Shown: in pieces, positions 1 to 8,768 of the stretch | How positions within the stretch are numbered: position 1 is the first letter of the stretch | Layout: every line of letters starts with the position of its first letter | Assembly: GCA_947589745.1 (NCBI GenBank) | Contig: CANQCS010000007.1 | Span: 23,275-87,274, forward strand | Origin: an uncultured Oscillospiraceae bacterium | GTDB lineage: Bacteria; Bacillota; Clostridia; Oscillospirales; Oscillospiraceae | DNA length: 64,000 bases | Direction of reading: 5' to 3' | Notes under the pieces: model-generated | The model's input: the letters and a program-made list of their open reading frames with translations, nothing else | Database searches by the model: none | Told to the model about the DNA's origin: nothing | Made by a program: the position numbers and the translations under genes

Positions 1-102
1 AGGAAGTTCGATATGCAGATGGATGTTGACGGGCTGCGGGCGTGAAGCCCGCAGGAGAGATTTTGCCGCTTCATAACCGATGAACCACTTCAGAAGTCCC
101 AT
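1..102 (-). CDS. Partial CDS running off the left edge, unknown function
   Basis: Only the first 34 codons are inside the window. The reading frame starts at an ATG whose complement is 100-102, preceded on the minus strand by a GGGAGGG Shine-Dalgarno, and begins MGLLKWFIGYEAAKSLL. The short amphipathic start gives no family assignment. It lies downstream of, and in the same direction as, the MFS gene at 261-1460, separated by about 160 bp in which I see no clear gene or terminator. Confidence 0.5.
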   Translation of the reverse strand, partial: MGLLKWFIGYEAAKSLLRASRPQPVNIHLHIELP

Positions 103-260
103 ATTGATCCCTCCCATGATATCGTTTGCCGTAGCGTTTTCTCACACGCAACGGGGGAATAATTGTCCTGAGCGACATGGATGACGCCGCACGGAGCAAC
201 GCCGCTCTTTCTCAGCAGGTTTTGCATCACAGTGCTGTCCCTTTGAATATCTATCCAAAA

Positions 261-1460
261 TTACCCGTCTCTGCGGCGCTTTCCGGTCTTGATGGAGGCC
301 GCGTAGGCGCTGTTGCACAGCCCCAGCACGGCGGACACGGTGAACAGCATCTCGATGCCCAGCGTGTGCCAGATCCACCCGCCGAAAAGGGCGATGAAGA
401 CCGTGATGATGTGGTTCACCGACACGCCGGTGGAGATGGTGGCCTTCACCTCGTCTGCGCTGTCCGCCAGGTCCTGGACGTACACATTGGAGGCCATGGA
501 GGCCAGGGAGATCACCGCGTCCAGCACATAGTTCACGCAGCAGACCAGGAAGGCGATATCCCTGGGGAAGAGGTAGTGGGCGAAGCCGTAGAAGAAGCAC
601 ACGATCACCAGGATGAGGGTGTCCATCACCATGACGATCTTGTAGCCCACCCGGTCGATGATCTTGCCCACCACCGGGGCCGCGAAGAAGCAGGCCACCG
701 CCGACACCGCGAACAGCAGGCTGATGGTGGCGGCCCCCGCGCCGTAGAACAGCACCAGCACATAGGGCCCGAAGGTAAAGAACACCTGCTTCCTGGCCCC
801 GTAGAAGACCTCCAGCATGTAGTACTTGGTGAACTTCCGGTGGAAGTAGAACCGCCGCCTGGTCTCGTCGGTACGGCTGCTGCCGGTGAGCCCCAGGGAG
901 CAGACCGCGCTCACCGCCGCCAGCGCCGCGGCGGCCCAGAAGAAGGCGTTATAGGCCCCGCCGCCGGACAGGAAGGAGAAGGCCGCCACGATCACCAGAT
1001 ACCCCGCCAGGGTCCCGATCTGGTTGGCGGAGTTCTGGGCCCCCAGGGCGGCCCCGCCCCGGCCCTCCTGGGCGTACTCCAGGGACAGGGTGTTCTTCAT
1101 GCCCAGCTGGACGTGCTCGCCGAAGGAGTAGGTGCAGATGGCCAGAGTGGCCAGGACCTTGGTGGGGGGCAGCACCGCGTGCATCCCCATGCCCACCAGC
1201 ATGATCACCGCCCCCAGCTTATAGAGCGACTCCGCCGACAGCAGATAGAAGGCGGCCAGCACGAACACCAGGGCCACGCCGGGGAGCTCCCGGAAGAACT
1301 CCGTCACGCCCCGGTCCATCTCGCCCATGCCCACGATCTCCGCCAGGAAGTTGTCCAGCATCCCCTTGTACAGCCCGTAGGACAGGCCAGTGATCAGGAT
1401 GGAGAGCAGGAACAGCTTGTACTTCGAGTCTTCTTTGAAAATCTGTCTGAGTTTACCCAT
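261..1460 (-). CDS. Major facilitator superfamily transporter
   Basis: A 399-aa hydrophobic protein with about twelve predicted membrane segments, the usual length for an MFS carrier. A cytoplasmic loop near residue 200, with a run of charged residues (SSRTDETRRRF), separates the two six-helix halves, and the C-terminus is basic. The start ATG has AAGGAG eight bases upstream. The substrate cannot be read from the sequence. The upstream region carries a sigma-A-like promoter overlapped by a perfect 12-bp inverted repeat, which suggests a dedicated repressor. The gene probably forms its own transcription unit downstream of the oxidoreductase at 1702-2682. Confidence 0.85.
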   Translation of the reverse strand: MGKLRQIFKEDSKYKLFLLSILITGLSYGLYKGMLDNFLAEIVGMGEMDRGVTEFFRELPGVALVFVLAAFYLLSAESLYKLGAVIMLVGMGMHAVLPPTKVLATLAICTYSFGEHVQLGMKNTLSLEYAQEGRGGAALGAQNSANQIGTLAGYLVIVAAFSFLSGGGAYNAFFWAAAALAAVSAVCSLGLTGSSRTDETRRRFYFHRKFTKYYMLEVFYGARKQVFFTFGPYVLVLFYGAGAATISLLFAVSAVACFFAAPVVGKIIDRVGYKIVMVMDTLILVIVCFFYGFAHYLFPRDIAFLVCCVNYVLDAVISLASMASNVYVQDLADSADEVKATISTGVSVNHIITVFIALFGGWIWHTLGIEMLFTVSAVLGLCNSAYAASIKTGKRRRDG

Positions 1461-1573
1461 GCCCTATTCTCCTTAAAGAGATTTTCTCCCGGCAAAATGG
1501 GTTTGTCCTCCATTGTACCCGCTCCTTTCTGAAAACAATTACTGCCCGTTTTCCCTCCCGGCGGACGCACAAA

Positions 1574-1624
1574 GCCGCCGTATGCGATACATCCAGTATA
1601 GCATACGGCGGCGGCAGAGCGCAA
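1574..1624 (-). promoter_or_regulatory. Promoter with overlapping palindromic operator for the MFS gene
   Basis: On the minus strand TTGCGC (1619-1624) and TATACT (1595-1600) are separated by 18 bp. The inverted repeat GCCGCCGTATGC / GCATACGGCGGC (1574-1585 and 1601-1612) brackets the -10 box. Its position suggests a repressor site, although it could also form an RNA hairpin. No regulator gene is adjacent, so the binding protein is unknown. Confidence 0.55.
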
Positions 1625-1701
1625 GAAAGAAACGGAGAAAGTCGTCAATTCTTGGCGTTTTGCAGAGATTTGCTACAGCGTAAGGAATGGCGGCCGCTTT
1701 A

Positions 1702-2682
1702 TCAAATATCTGCGGGAAAACAAATGGAGGCGTTTTTTCTGGCCTGTGTCAAAGTATCCATCACGGACAGGCTGCGCTCCAACATCTGCCGGCATGATGC
1801 CAAATCCTTTTCGGACATCATTTTCAGAAAGGCAGTGAACTCCGGGGCCAATCGGTCCGAGGGAGCGTCGTCATAGTGTTCCTCCTCTCCGGTATTCAGA
1901 TGGAGCGTGATCTTCCCGCATGTATTTGCAGGGGTGTCCTGGATCAGATATCCTTTTGTCCCCTGTATCATGCAGTAGGACGGCGAGGCGCTGTCTTTTG
2001 CGGCCATACATGCGGCCTGAAAGCGGCCATAATCCAGGATAAGAATACCGCTGGTATCAATCCCTCGCTCCATATGGGGATAATAGGAGACCTTTTGCGG
2101 CGGCCCGAATAGTCCACAGAGGTAGTGAATATGATACACGTTTAAGTCCATCAGCGCGCCACCGGATTTTTCTGGGTCAAATACCGGAGGGGTTTCGCCA
2201 GCCAGGAATGCGTTGTACCGGCTGCTGTACTGGCTGAAATTACACACCGCCAGCTTGATGTCCCCGATTCGGGGAAGCAGGGAGGGGAGCGTTATGTAAT
2301 TCGGCAGATACGCGGTGCTGATGGCCTCAAAGAGGAACAGCCCCTTTTCCCGTGCCAGCGCGGCCAGCTCCGACGCCTCCCTGATGTTGCTGGCCAATGG
2401 CTTTTCCACGATCGCGCTGACGTTGGAGGCAAGGGCCTGCCGCGCCAGAGAAGCGTGGAGTGAGTTCGGGACCGCGATGTATACCGCGTCCATACCGCTT
2501 TCCGCCAGCATCTGTTGATAGTCACAAAAAGCAGCGGGTATTCCGTATTCCTCACAAAGAGCTTCTGCGGTTTTCCGCGACCGCGGTGTGCTGCAAACAG
2601 CAGCAATTTCCCATCCGCAGCGCTTTATGACGGGGATCGCCGTTTTGGCGATCATGCCGGTTCCAACGACTCCAAGCCTCAT
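1702..2682 (-). CDS. Gfo/Idh/MocA family NAD(P)-dependent oxidoreductase
   Basis: The 326-aa product starts with a Rossmann dinucleotide-binding motif (GVVGTGMIAKTA, residues 4-15). It has the family's EKPLASN motif near residue 93, whose lysine normally contacts cofactor and substrate, and a GG-x2-MDLNVYHIHY segment typical of the C-terminal beta-sheet domain. Such enzymes oxidise or reduce sugars, inositols or their derivatives. The start has AGGAG seven bases upstream. It follows the GPH sugar symporter at 2828-4234 in the same direction after a 145-bp gap, so the two probably serve uptake and first oxidation of one carbohydrate. The substrate is not deducible. Confidence 0.88.
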   Translation of the reverse strand: MRLGVVGTGMIAKTAIPVIKRCGWEIAAVCSTPRSRKTAEALCEEYGIPAAFCDYQQMLAESGMDAVYIAVPNSLHASLARQALASNVSAIVEKPLASNIREASELAALAREKGLFLFEAISTAYLPNYITLPSLLPRIGDIKLAVCNFSQYSSRYNAFLAGETPPVFDPEKSGGALMDLNVYHIHYLCGLFGPPQKVSYYPHMERGIDTSGILILDYGRFQAACMAAKDSASPSYCMIQGTKGYLIQDTPANTCGKITLHLNTGEEEHYDDAPSDRLAPEFTAFLKMMSEKDLASCRQMLERSLSVMDTLTQARKNASICFPADI

Positions 2683-2827
2683 ATTCGTAACTCCTATGGA
2701 TGAATTTTTGGGTACAGCGTTATTGCTTTGTGTAGGGGCGTTATGCTCAGAAATTACGACTGGCGCACAGCGCAGCCGTCAGGCCGCCTTTAGCGGCCCC
2801 CGCCAATCCTTTTCCGGCAGTCTCAAA

Positions 2828-4234
2828 TCATGCTTTCTTCCGCGCCTTCAAAGTGTCAGAAATCTCCTGCACCTTGGTATCGGTCAGAACAAATTTCTTA
2901 ACGAAGAAAAGGAAAGCAGTCACCAGTCCCAGAATCGGCAGGACCGTCATCAGCAGCCGCAGGCCCAGGATGGTCTGGGCGCTCTGGGCCACGATGGCGC
3001 CCTCCTGGTCGGAGTTGCCCGTCAGACCGATCAGGTCCAGGCCGATGCCGGTGATGAATACCGCCACGCCGGAGGCGGCCTTGACCACGAAGGTCTGCAT
3101 GGAGAAGATCACCGACTCCTCCCGCCTGCCGGTCTTCAGCTCGCCGTAGTCCACCGAGCTGGACAGGAACACGGTGGTCAGCACCGACAGGATGCCGTTG
3201 GCAGCGAACACCAGGGCGCCGCAGACGCACAGCAGGACCATGTTCCCGGCCTGTCCGATCAGGCAGATGACGAGAATCAGGGCATAGCCCGCCATGGCGA
3301 GGCCCAGCGCCACCTTAAAGAGGTCGGTGTTGCCCAGGAACTTGCGGAGCAGGGGATAGACCACCATCATGCCCAAAATCTGGCAGCCGCCGCCCACGAT
3401 GGTGAACATGGTGTAGTTGTCCACCCAGCTGGAACCCGCCGCCAGGGTGGCCCCCACGTCGTACTTGAAGAAGTAGATGACCAGGTTGGAGGTCAGGTAC
3501 AGGGAGCCGTTGATGAGCAGGATGGCCAGCACAGTGATCATGGCCTGGTCGTTGCCGAAGAGGGCCTTGAACATCTCCGGGATGGTGGAGGTCTGCATCC
3601 GCTCGCCGTCGTGCTCCTTCACCTTCAGGCAGCAGATGACCTCGGCCACAACGAAGAGGACCGCCACAATGAGGGCTACCCAGCGGAAGCCCTCCCGCTG
3701 GTGGACGGGGTCGTCCCCGCCGCCCAGGGCGGTGACCAGCATCAGCGCGCCGGTTTGAATGAGGGCGGAGCCCACGCCGGCACAGGTACGGCCCACCACC
3801 GACAGGCCCTCGCGGTCCTGGGGCGTGGAGGTGATGGCGGGGATCATGGACCAGTAGGGAATGTCCATCATGGTGTAGGTGACGCCCCAGAGGATGTAGA
3901 TGACGGTGAAATAGACCATCAGGGGAACGCCCTCCATGCGGGGGGCGGCGAACAGCGCGTACAGCACCACGGCGTTGAGCACCGTGCCGCTGAACAGCCA
4001 GGGGCGGAACCGGCCCCAGCGGGTCCGGGTCTTGGCCACCAGAATGCCCATGAAAGGGTCGTTGATGGCGTCAAAAACGCGGGCGATCATCAGGATGGTG
4101 CCGACAAAGGTGGCGGACAGCCCCAGAATGTCCTGATAGTACGCCATGACGTAGGTAGCGGACAGGGCATATACCATGTCCTTGCCAACGGCGCCGATGC
4201 CGTAGGCGGCCGTTTGGAAACGGGTCAGCTTCAT
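2828..4234 (-). CDS. GPH-family glycoside/hexuronide:cation symporter (MelB-like MFS)
   Basis: A 468-aa integral membrane protein with the hallmarks of the glycoside-pentoside-hexuronide:cation symporter family. The N-terminal helix contains YGIGAVGKDMVY, followed by the cation-site motif DAINDP near residue 58 and the loop TRTRWGRFRPW near residue 70. It would import a glycoside or uronide with Na+ or H+. On the minus strand a consensus promoter (TTGACA 4335-4340, TATCAT 4311-4316, 18-bp spacer) precedes it. It is the first gene of the minus-strand set that continues with the Gfo/Idh/MocA oxidoreductase. Confidence 0.9.
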   Translation of the reverse strand: MKLTRFQTAAYGIGAVGKDMVYALSATYVMAYYQDILGLSATFVGTILMIARVFDAINDPFMGILVAKTRTRWGRFRPWLFSGTVLNAVVLYALFAAPRMEGVPLMVYFTVIYILWGVTYTMMDIPYWSMIPAITSTPQDREGLSVVGRTCAGVGSALIQTGALMLVTALGGGDDPVHQREGFRWVALIVAVLFVVAEVICCLKVKEHDGERMQTSTIPEMFKALFGNDQAMITVLAILLINGSLYLTSNLVIYFFKYDVGATLAAGSSWVDNYTMFTIVGGGCQILGMMVVYPLLRKFLGNTDLFKVALGLAMAGYALILVICLIGQAGNMVLLCVCGALVFAANGILSVLTTVFLSSSVDYGELKTGRREESVIFSMQTFVVKAASGVAVFITGIGLDLIGLTGNSDQEGAIVAQSAQTILGLRLLMTVLPILGLVTAFLFFVKKFVLTDTKVQEISDTLKARKKA

Positions 4235-4310
4235 TTTTCTCTCTCCTCTTCATCAAGTGAATAGATGGCCGCAGTCTCCGCCTTGGCGGCAAAAACCGCC
4301 GGCCGGAACT

Positions 4311-4340
4311 ATGATATTCCCTCGGGAGACGTTTTGTCAA
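4311..4340 (-). promoter_or_regulatory. Sigma-A promoter for the GPH symporter
   Basis: Minus-strand TTGACA (4335-4340) and TATCAT (4311-4316) with an 18-bp spacer. It is divergent from the promoter of the hydrolase at 4402-4430. A GC-rich imperfect inverted repeat (around 4277-4305) follows in the leader. Confidence 0.7.
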
Positions 4341-4401
4341 CACTACTCTGGGAATATCTTACAAAAAATCCACACCGCGGCGACAAAATCCTGCTGCACT
4401 G

Positions 4402-4430
4402 TTGACAAGAAGGAAACAGCGTATTATGAT
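4402..4430 (+). promoter_or_regulatory. Sigma-A promoter for the alpha/beta hydrolase
   Basis: TTGACA (4402-4407) and TATGAT (4425-4430) with a 17-bp spacer lie about 50 bp before the ATG at 4479. Confidence 0.7.
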
Positions 4431-4478
4431 TTTGAATGGAATGCAGAACAGTCCTGGAAAAGACTGGGAGGGAACAGT

Positions 4479-5438
4479 ATGGATTTGATTCCGGAGGAGA
4501 AGCTGCCGCAGGTGATGCGGGAGGAGGTGGAGCCTTGGCTGGCGAGCCTTTGCACCAGGGGCCGGCTCGGCGGGGAGCTGTCCTATGAGCTCTTTGCGCT
4601 GCCGGAGGCCAGGGCCACCGTGGTGATCAGCCACGGCTCCACAGAGAACTGCGAGAAGTTCCACGAGTTCATCTACTACCTGCTCAAACACGGCTACAGC
4701 TGCGCCATCATGGACCACCGGGGCCACGGCCGGTCCGCCCGGGAGAGCAAAAATATCATGGTGGTGCATATCTCGGATTTTCAGCGCCATGTGGAGGACT
4801 TCCACCGCTTCGTCCACGAGCTGGTGCTTCCCATGTCCGGCGGGAAACCGCTGTACCTGTACGCCCACTCCATGGGCGGCTGCATCGCCGCGCTGTACCT
4901 GGAGCAGTACCCGGAGGACTTCTCCAAGGCCGTACTCAACGCGCCCATGCTGGGCCTGGACACAGGAGGGCTCCCCGCCTGGGCGGGCAAGGCGGTCTGC
5001 AACGTCATGCACCTGCTGGGCAGGGGGGAGGACAAGCTCTGGTTCCAGGGGGACTTTGACCCGGACGCGCCCTTTGAGCAGGACGCCAGCACGTCCCAGG
5101 CGCGCTACCGGTACTACCTGGATATCCGCCGGGCCGAGCCGGCCTACCAGCTCTCGGCGTCCAGCTACCGTTGGACCGGGGAGGCCATCCGGGCGGCGGC
5201 AAGGGCGGTCAGACATGCGGGAAAGATCCGCGTCCCGGTGCTGGTGTTCCAAGCGGAGAAGGACGGCTATGTCTCCCCCAAGGCACAGGAGCGGTTCGTG
5301 GAGCGGCTGCATCACGGCAGACTGGTTCACGTGCCGGGCTCAAAGCATGAAATTTACCGCTCTGGCAATGCGGTTTTGGATCAATATTTGATTCAAGTTT
5401 TTGCATTCTTCGATAAGACAGCCGCTCTTGATACATGA
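4479..5438 (+). CDS. Alpha/beta-hydrolase, lysophospholipase-like
   Basis: A 319-aa cytoplasmic alpha/beta-hydrolase of the serine aminopeptidase S33 / monoglyceride lipase type. It shows the oxyanion region SHGSTEN (residues 51-57), the MDHRGHGRS motif (78-86), the nucleophile elbow AHSMGG with Ser131, a catalytic acid in the QAEKDGYV segment and a terminal histidine in GSKHEIYR. The likely reaction is hydrolysis of lysophospholipid or monoacylglycerol esters. The ATG at 4479 follows GGGAGGG and the sigma-A promoter at 4402-4430. A longer upstream frame lacks a ribosome site. A strong hairpin terminator follows at 5465-5490. Confidence 0.88.
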   Translation: MDLIPEEKLPQVMREEVEPWLASLCTRGRLGGELSYELFALPEARATVVISHGSTENCEKFHEFIYYLLKHGYSCAIMDHRGHGRSARESKNIMVVHISDFQRHVEDFHRFVHELVLPMSGGKPLYLYAHSMGGCIAALYLEQYPEDFSKAVLNAPMLGLDTGGLPAWAGKAVCNVMHLLGRGEDKLWFQGDFDPDAPFEQDASTSQARYRYYLDIRRAEPAYQLSASSYRWTGEAIRAAARAVRHAGKIRVPVLVFQAEKDGYVSPKAQERFVERLHHGRLVHVPGSKHEIYRSGNAVLDQYLIQVFAFFDKTAALDT

Positions 5439-5464
5439 ATTACCCCGTCTGACAGGCGCAGTCA

Positions 5465-5490
5465 CCCCCGCCCTCTCAGGCGGGGGTTTC
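5465..5490 (+). terminator. Rho-independent terminator after the hydrolase
   Basis: Stem CCCCCGCC (5465-5472) / GGCGGGGG (5479-5486) followed by TTTC. A second hairpin, GGGAGTCCCGGC / GCCGGGGCTCCC, follows at 5538-5565. Confidence 0.7.
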
Positions 5491-5626
5491 TGATTGCGGG
5501 CCGGTCTGCAGGCTTACCAAAAAAGACGCTGCCCACAGGGAGTCCCGGCACAAGCCGGGGCTCCCTCAGCCTGTCAAAAAACGGCCCGCCTGAACCGAAT
5601 CCAGACAGACCGTGAGAAAAATAAGG

Positions 5627-6140
5627 GAAGCGCTGGTCGTTTTGTACTTGTTTAACTGCTGGTTGCTCCGTTCTACTACGCAATTGATGGTGCGGTTCAT
5701 GTTGGATGTTGTCCGGGCTGGTTCCTTTTGCTCGTTACTGCACAATCAGCCCTATGGTCCCCTCATCCGTCGCGGACCATTCGTCCGCGACACCGGCTGC
5801 CTACGGCAGCCTGGGCAAACCGGCATTTCATGCCGGTTTGATTTGATTGCACGTGCAGGGGGACCCTGACGGTCCCCCCGCACACACCTCCTCCCTCCGA
5901 ATCCTAAACTATCTGCTCCTTCACCCCGCGAATAGAACCATCTACCAATTGCGTAGTGGAACGGAGCAACCAGCAGTAAGACTACGGAAAAACAAAAACG
6001 CAGTCCCGATGAAAGCTTTCTCTGGGTACTTCCCAGAACAAACTGCCCTTAACGTCCTTCCAAACAGCCGGGATTCTTAAGGGGGCGCGAGCCCCCTTAA
6101 GCGCACTTTTGGGTACTTTTCCTGCGAGGGAAAAGTACCC
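5627..6140 (-). repeat. Composite hairpin repeat, copy 1 (partial)
   Basis: This copy contains the inverted motif GGTTGCTCCGTT...CGCAATTG near 5661-5686 and its direct partner CAATTGCGTAGTGGAACGGA near 5946. The 'CGATGAAAGCTTTC' block, the TTAAGGGGG...CCCCCTTAAG hairpin (6078-6101) and the end hairpin GGGTACTTTTCC / GGGAAAAGTACCC (6111-6140) follow. The centre (5755-5880) is replaced by an unrelated cluster of hairpins. Together with flanking GC palindromes it fills the gene-free stretch 5440-6282. Orientation is arbitrary and is given relative to copy 2. Confidence 0.8.
5769..5879. repeat. Cluster of four strong hairpins inside composite repeat copy 1
   Basis: Four perfect stems lie in 110 bp: GTCGCGGAC/GTCCGCGAC (5769-5791), GGCTGCC/GGCAGCC (5795-5811), AAACCGGCA/TGCCGGTTT (5817-5839) and GGGGGACC/GGTCCCCC (5858-5878). 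There is no coding sequence. A comparable cluster of three hairpins occurs at 25381-25462. The function is unknown; they may be independent modules inserted in the repeat. Confidence 0.7.
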
Positions 6141-6282
6141 CAGGGGACCGCCCCGCCCGGGGGGCGAATCAGACCCGGTGGGGGCCGGAGGCCCCCATAG
6201 ATTTTCGTCGGGGCCATCGAGGCCCCTCCAAAAATTTGACAGTTGCGCCTGCGGCGCACCTGTCGTGGGGGGCGGAGCCCCC

Positions 6283-6762
6283 CTACCGCCAGTCTAAAGC
6301 CACCCACCGGGCCCCACTGTCCGCCGAGGGACACACCGCAGTGATGTACCCCGGCAAAAAATCCTCCCGCCAGACACACCGCCCGTCGGGCGGAAAGCTG
6401 GCCAGCAGGGCCGTCAGGCCCTGCCCCCGCCGTTTGACGGTGGCCTCCCGGCCGGTCCAGAGCCGGAAAAACGCCCGGTCGTCCAGACCTCCCGCCAGCC
6501 GGGGCGGAGCGGCCCGCAGCCGCTCCACATCCACCCCCACCGGCAGATGGTGGATGGCGCACACCGCCGCCCCCCGGGTGTGGCTCAGATTGAACTGGAG
6601 CTCCGGGCGGTCCGGAAAGAAGGGCTTTCCGCCCGCCTCCCGGGCGATGGGGGGCAGGGCCTCCAGGCCGTACTCCCGGCGCAGCGCCTCCGCCAGCAGG
6701 CGGCGGGCCAGCGCCTTTTCCTCTCCCGCGGGACACAGGACCCCGTATACGATGACCTCCAC
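6283..6762 (-). CDS. 4'-phosphopantetheinyl transferase superfamily protein (Sfp-like)
   Basis: A 159-aa protein with the three conserved blocks of Sfp/AcpS-type transferases: FNLSHT (near residue 57), the Mg-binding GVDVE (near 75) and the W-x-x-REA-x-x-K block (RLWTGREATVKRRGQG, near 105). It would transfer the phosphopantetheine arm of CoA to a serine of an acyl or peptidyl carrier protein, possibly the AcpP encoded at 56483. It is shorter than Sfp (about 220 aa), so it is a compact form. The start is GTG at 6762 with GGAGG upstream. The gene ends directly beside palindromes flanking composite repeat 1. Confidence 0.82.
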   Translation of the reverse strand: MEVIVYGVLCPAGEEKALARRLLAEALRREYGLEALPPIAREAGGKPFFPDRPELQFNLSHTRGAAVCAIHHLPVGVDVERLRAAPPRLAGGLDDRAFFRLWTGREATVKRRGQGLTALLASFPPDGRCVWREDFLPGYITAVCPSADSGARWVALDWR

Positions 6763-6983
6763 GGCTCCATCCTCCGAAACTTTTTTTGCTGATTATAGGG
6801 GCGCGGGACCGGATTGTCAACACTATTTTGGAAAGCCGGAGGACAAAAGGCCCGGAAATCAGGGATATTCCCACGGATATTCAAAATTTTTTGAAAAAAT
6901 TTTTCACGGAAAAGAGGATTTTTATATTTTTCGTTGTATACTGTTATTGGTAAGACCGTGAGAGGAAGGAGGTGGGCGGTGCG

Positions 6984-8768
6984 ATGGCCTTCCCTCAGCA
7001 GTTTTTGGACGAGCTGGTCAGCCGCAATGATATCGTGGACCTGGTCTCCGGCTACGTGGCCCTGACCCGGAAGGGCAGCAACTACTTCGGCCTCTGCCCC
7101 TTCCACAACGAGAAGACCGGCTCCTTCTCCGTCTCCCCGGACAAGCAGATGTACTACTGCTTCGGCTGCCACCACGGCGGCGGGGCCATCAACTTCGTCA
7201 TGGAGATCGAGAACCTGTCCTACCCGGACGCCGTGCGGTTCCTGGCCAAGCGGGCGGGCATGGAGGTCCCCGAGGACAGCGCCGACCGGGCCGAGGCACG
7301 GCGGCGGCAGCGGGTCCTGGCCCTCAACAAGGACGCCGCCCGCTGGTACTACCAGAACCTGTCCACCCCGGAGGGCGGGGCCGTGTGTGCCTACCTGGAG
7401 AAGCGGCGCATCAGCCGCCGGACCGCCATGAACTTCGGCCTGGGGGCCTCTCTGGACCAGTGGGACGCCCTCATCACCGCCATGCAGGAGAAGGGCTACA
7501 CCAAGGCCGAGCTGCTGGCGGCGGGCCTCGCGGTCCAGAACCAGAAGGGGCGGCTCTACGACAAGTTCCGCAACCGCCTCATGTTCCCTGTCATCGACGT
7601 GCGGGGGGACGTGGTGGCCTTCGGCGGACGGGTGCTGGACAAGTCCGAGCCCAAGTATATGAACACCAACGAGACCATCGTCTACAGCAAGCGCCGGAAC
7701 CTCTACGGCATCAACCTGGCCAAGAAGACCAAGCGGCCCAACTTCATCCTCTGCGAGGGCAACATCGACGTCATCACCCTCCACCAGGCGGGGTTCGACA
7801 ACGCCGTGGCCTCCATGGGCACCGCCCTCACGGTGGAGCAGACCCGCATCCTGAGCCGCTACACCAAGGAGCTGGTGCTCTGCTACGACAACGACACCGC
7901 CGGACAGATGGCCACCCAGAAGAACATCCAGCTGCTGGAGAACAGCGAGTTCAAGGTCCGGGTCATCCAGCTGCCCCGCCGCCTGGTGGACGGGGAGTAT
8001 GTGAAGCAGGACGTGGACGACTTCATCAAGCTCCAGGGCCCGGCGGCCTTTGAGGCGGTGCTGCGGGGCAGCGAGGACCAGCTGGACTTCCGCATGGAGG
8101 CCGTGGCCGCCAAGTACGACCTGTCCACCGGCGACGGCAAGATCGCCTACGCCGAAGAGATCAGCGAGCTGATCGCCTCCCTCCCCAGCCCCGTGGAGCG
8201 GGAGGTCTGCGCCGGGCGGGCCGCCGAGAAAGCGGGCCTCACCCGGGAGGCCATGCTGCTGGAGGTGAAGCGGGCCCGTGGAAAGCTCCGGGGCAAGGAC
8301 CGGCAGGAGCTGACCCGGGAGACGCTGAACGTCAGCGCCGCCCGGCAGCCCAGGGACCGGACTATCCGCTACACCGACCTCCGCTCCGCCATGGCGGAGG
8401 AGGGCGTGGTGCGGCTGTTGTTCCTGGACGGGACGCTGGCGGAGAAGTGCGGGGCGCTGCCGCCGGAGGATTTCAGCTCGCCGGTGCTGGGCAGAGTTTA
8501 CGCCCTCCAGCTCCGGGCCCACGAGGAGGGGCGGGGCCTCTCGCCCTCCGCCCTGGCCGGGGAGCTGAGCGGGGAGGAGATGAGCCACCTGACCACGCTG
8601 CTGCAGAAGTCGGAGAATCCCGGCAGGGCGGATCAGGCGCTGTCGGATTACATACGCATCATACGGGAACGCGCGGACCAGCGCATGGGGCGGGGCGAGA
8701 CCGATCCGCTGCTGGCCGCAATGGAACGCTCAAAAGAGAAAAAGGGTTATGGAGGAAAGCCGAAATGA
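6984..8768 (+). CDS. dnaG: DNA primase DnaG
   Basis: The primase makes RNA primers at the replication fork. The 594-aa product has the N-terminal CHC2 zinc finger (C38, H41, C59, C62), the catalytic core with the Toprim acidic motif CEGNID (Glu258) and a later DND-containing metal site (CYDNDTAG). A C-terminal helicase-binding region follows. I chose ATG 6984, eleven bases after AGGAAGGAGG, over the GTG at 6972, which lies inside that Shine-Dalgarno. Its stop overlaps the rpoD start (ATGA), giving translational coupling in the classic Firmicutes dnaG-rpoD unit. Confidence 0.97.
   Translation: MAFPQQFLDELVSRNDIVDLVSGYVALTRKGSNYFGLCPFHNEKTGSFSVSPDKQMYYCFGCHHGGGAINFVMEIENLSYPDAVRFLAKRAGMEVPEDSADRAEARRRQRVLALNKDAARWYYQNLSTPEGGAVCAYLEKRRISRRTAMNFGLGASLDQWDALITAMQEKGYTKAELLAAGLAVQNQKGRLYDKFRNRLMFPVIDVRGDVVAFGGRVLDKSEPKYMNTNETIVYSKRRNLYGINLAKKTKRPNFILCEGNIDVITLHQAGFDNAVASMGTALTVEQTRILSRYTKELVLCYDNDTAGQMATQKNIQLLENSEFKVRVIQLPRRLVDGEYVKQDVDDFIKLQGPAAFEAVLRGSEDQLDFRMEAVAAKYDLSTGDGKIAYAEEISELIASLPSPVEREVCAGRAAEKAGLTREAMLLEVKRARGKLRGKDRQELTRETLNVSAARQPRDRTIRYTDLRSAMAEEGVVRLLFLDGTLAEKCGALPPEDFSSPVLGRVYALQLRAHEEGRGLSPSALAGELSGEEMSHLTTLLQKSENPGRADQALSDYIRIIRERADQRMGRGETDPLLAAMERSKEKKGYGGKPK

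Noticed and set aside
177..1532. A 451-codon plus-strand frame opposite the MFS gene
   Set aside because: Low-complexity His/Gly/Gln/Asp-rich product with no start signals; the minus strand encodes a clear twelve-helix transporter.
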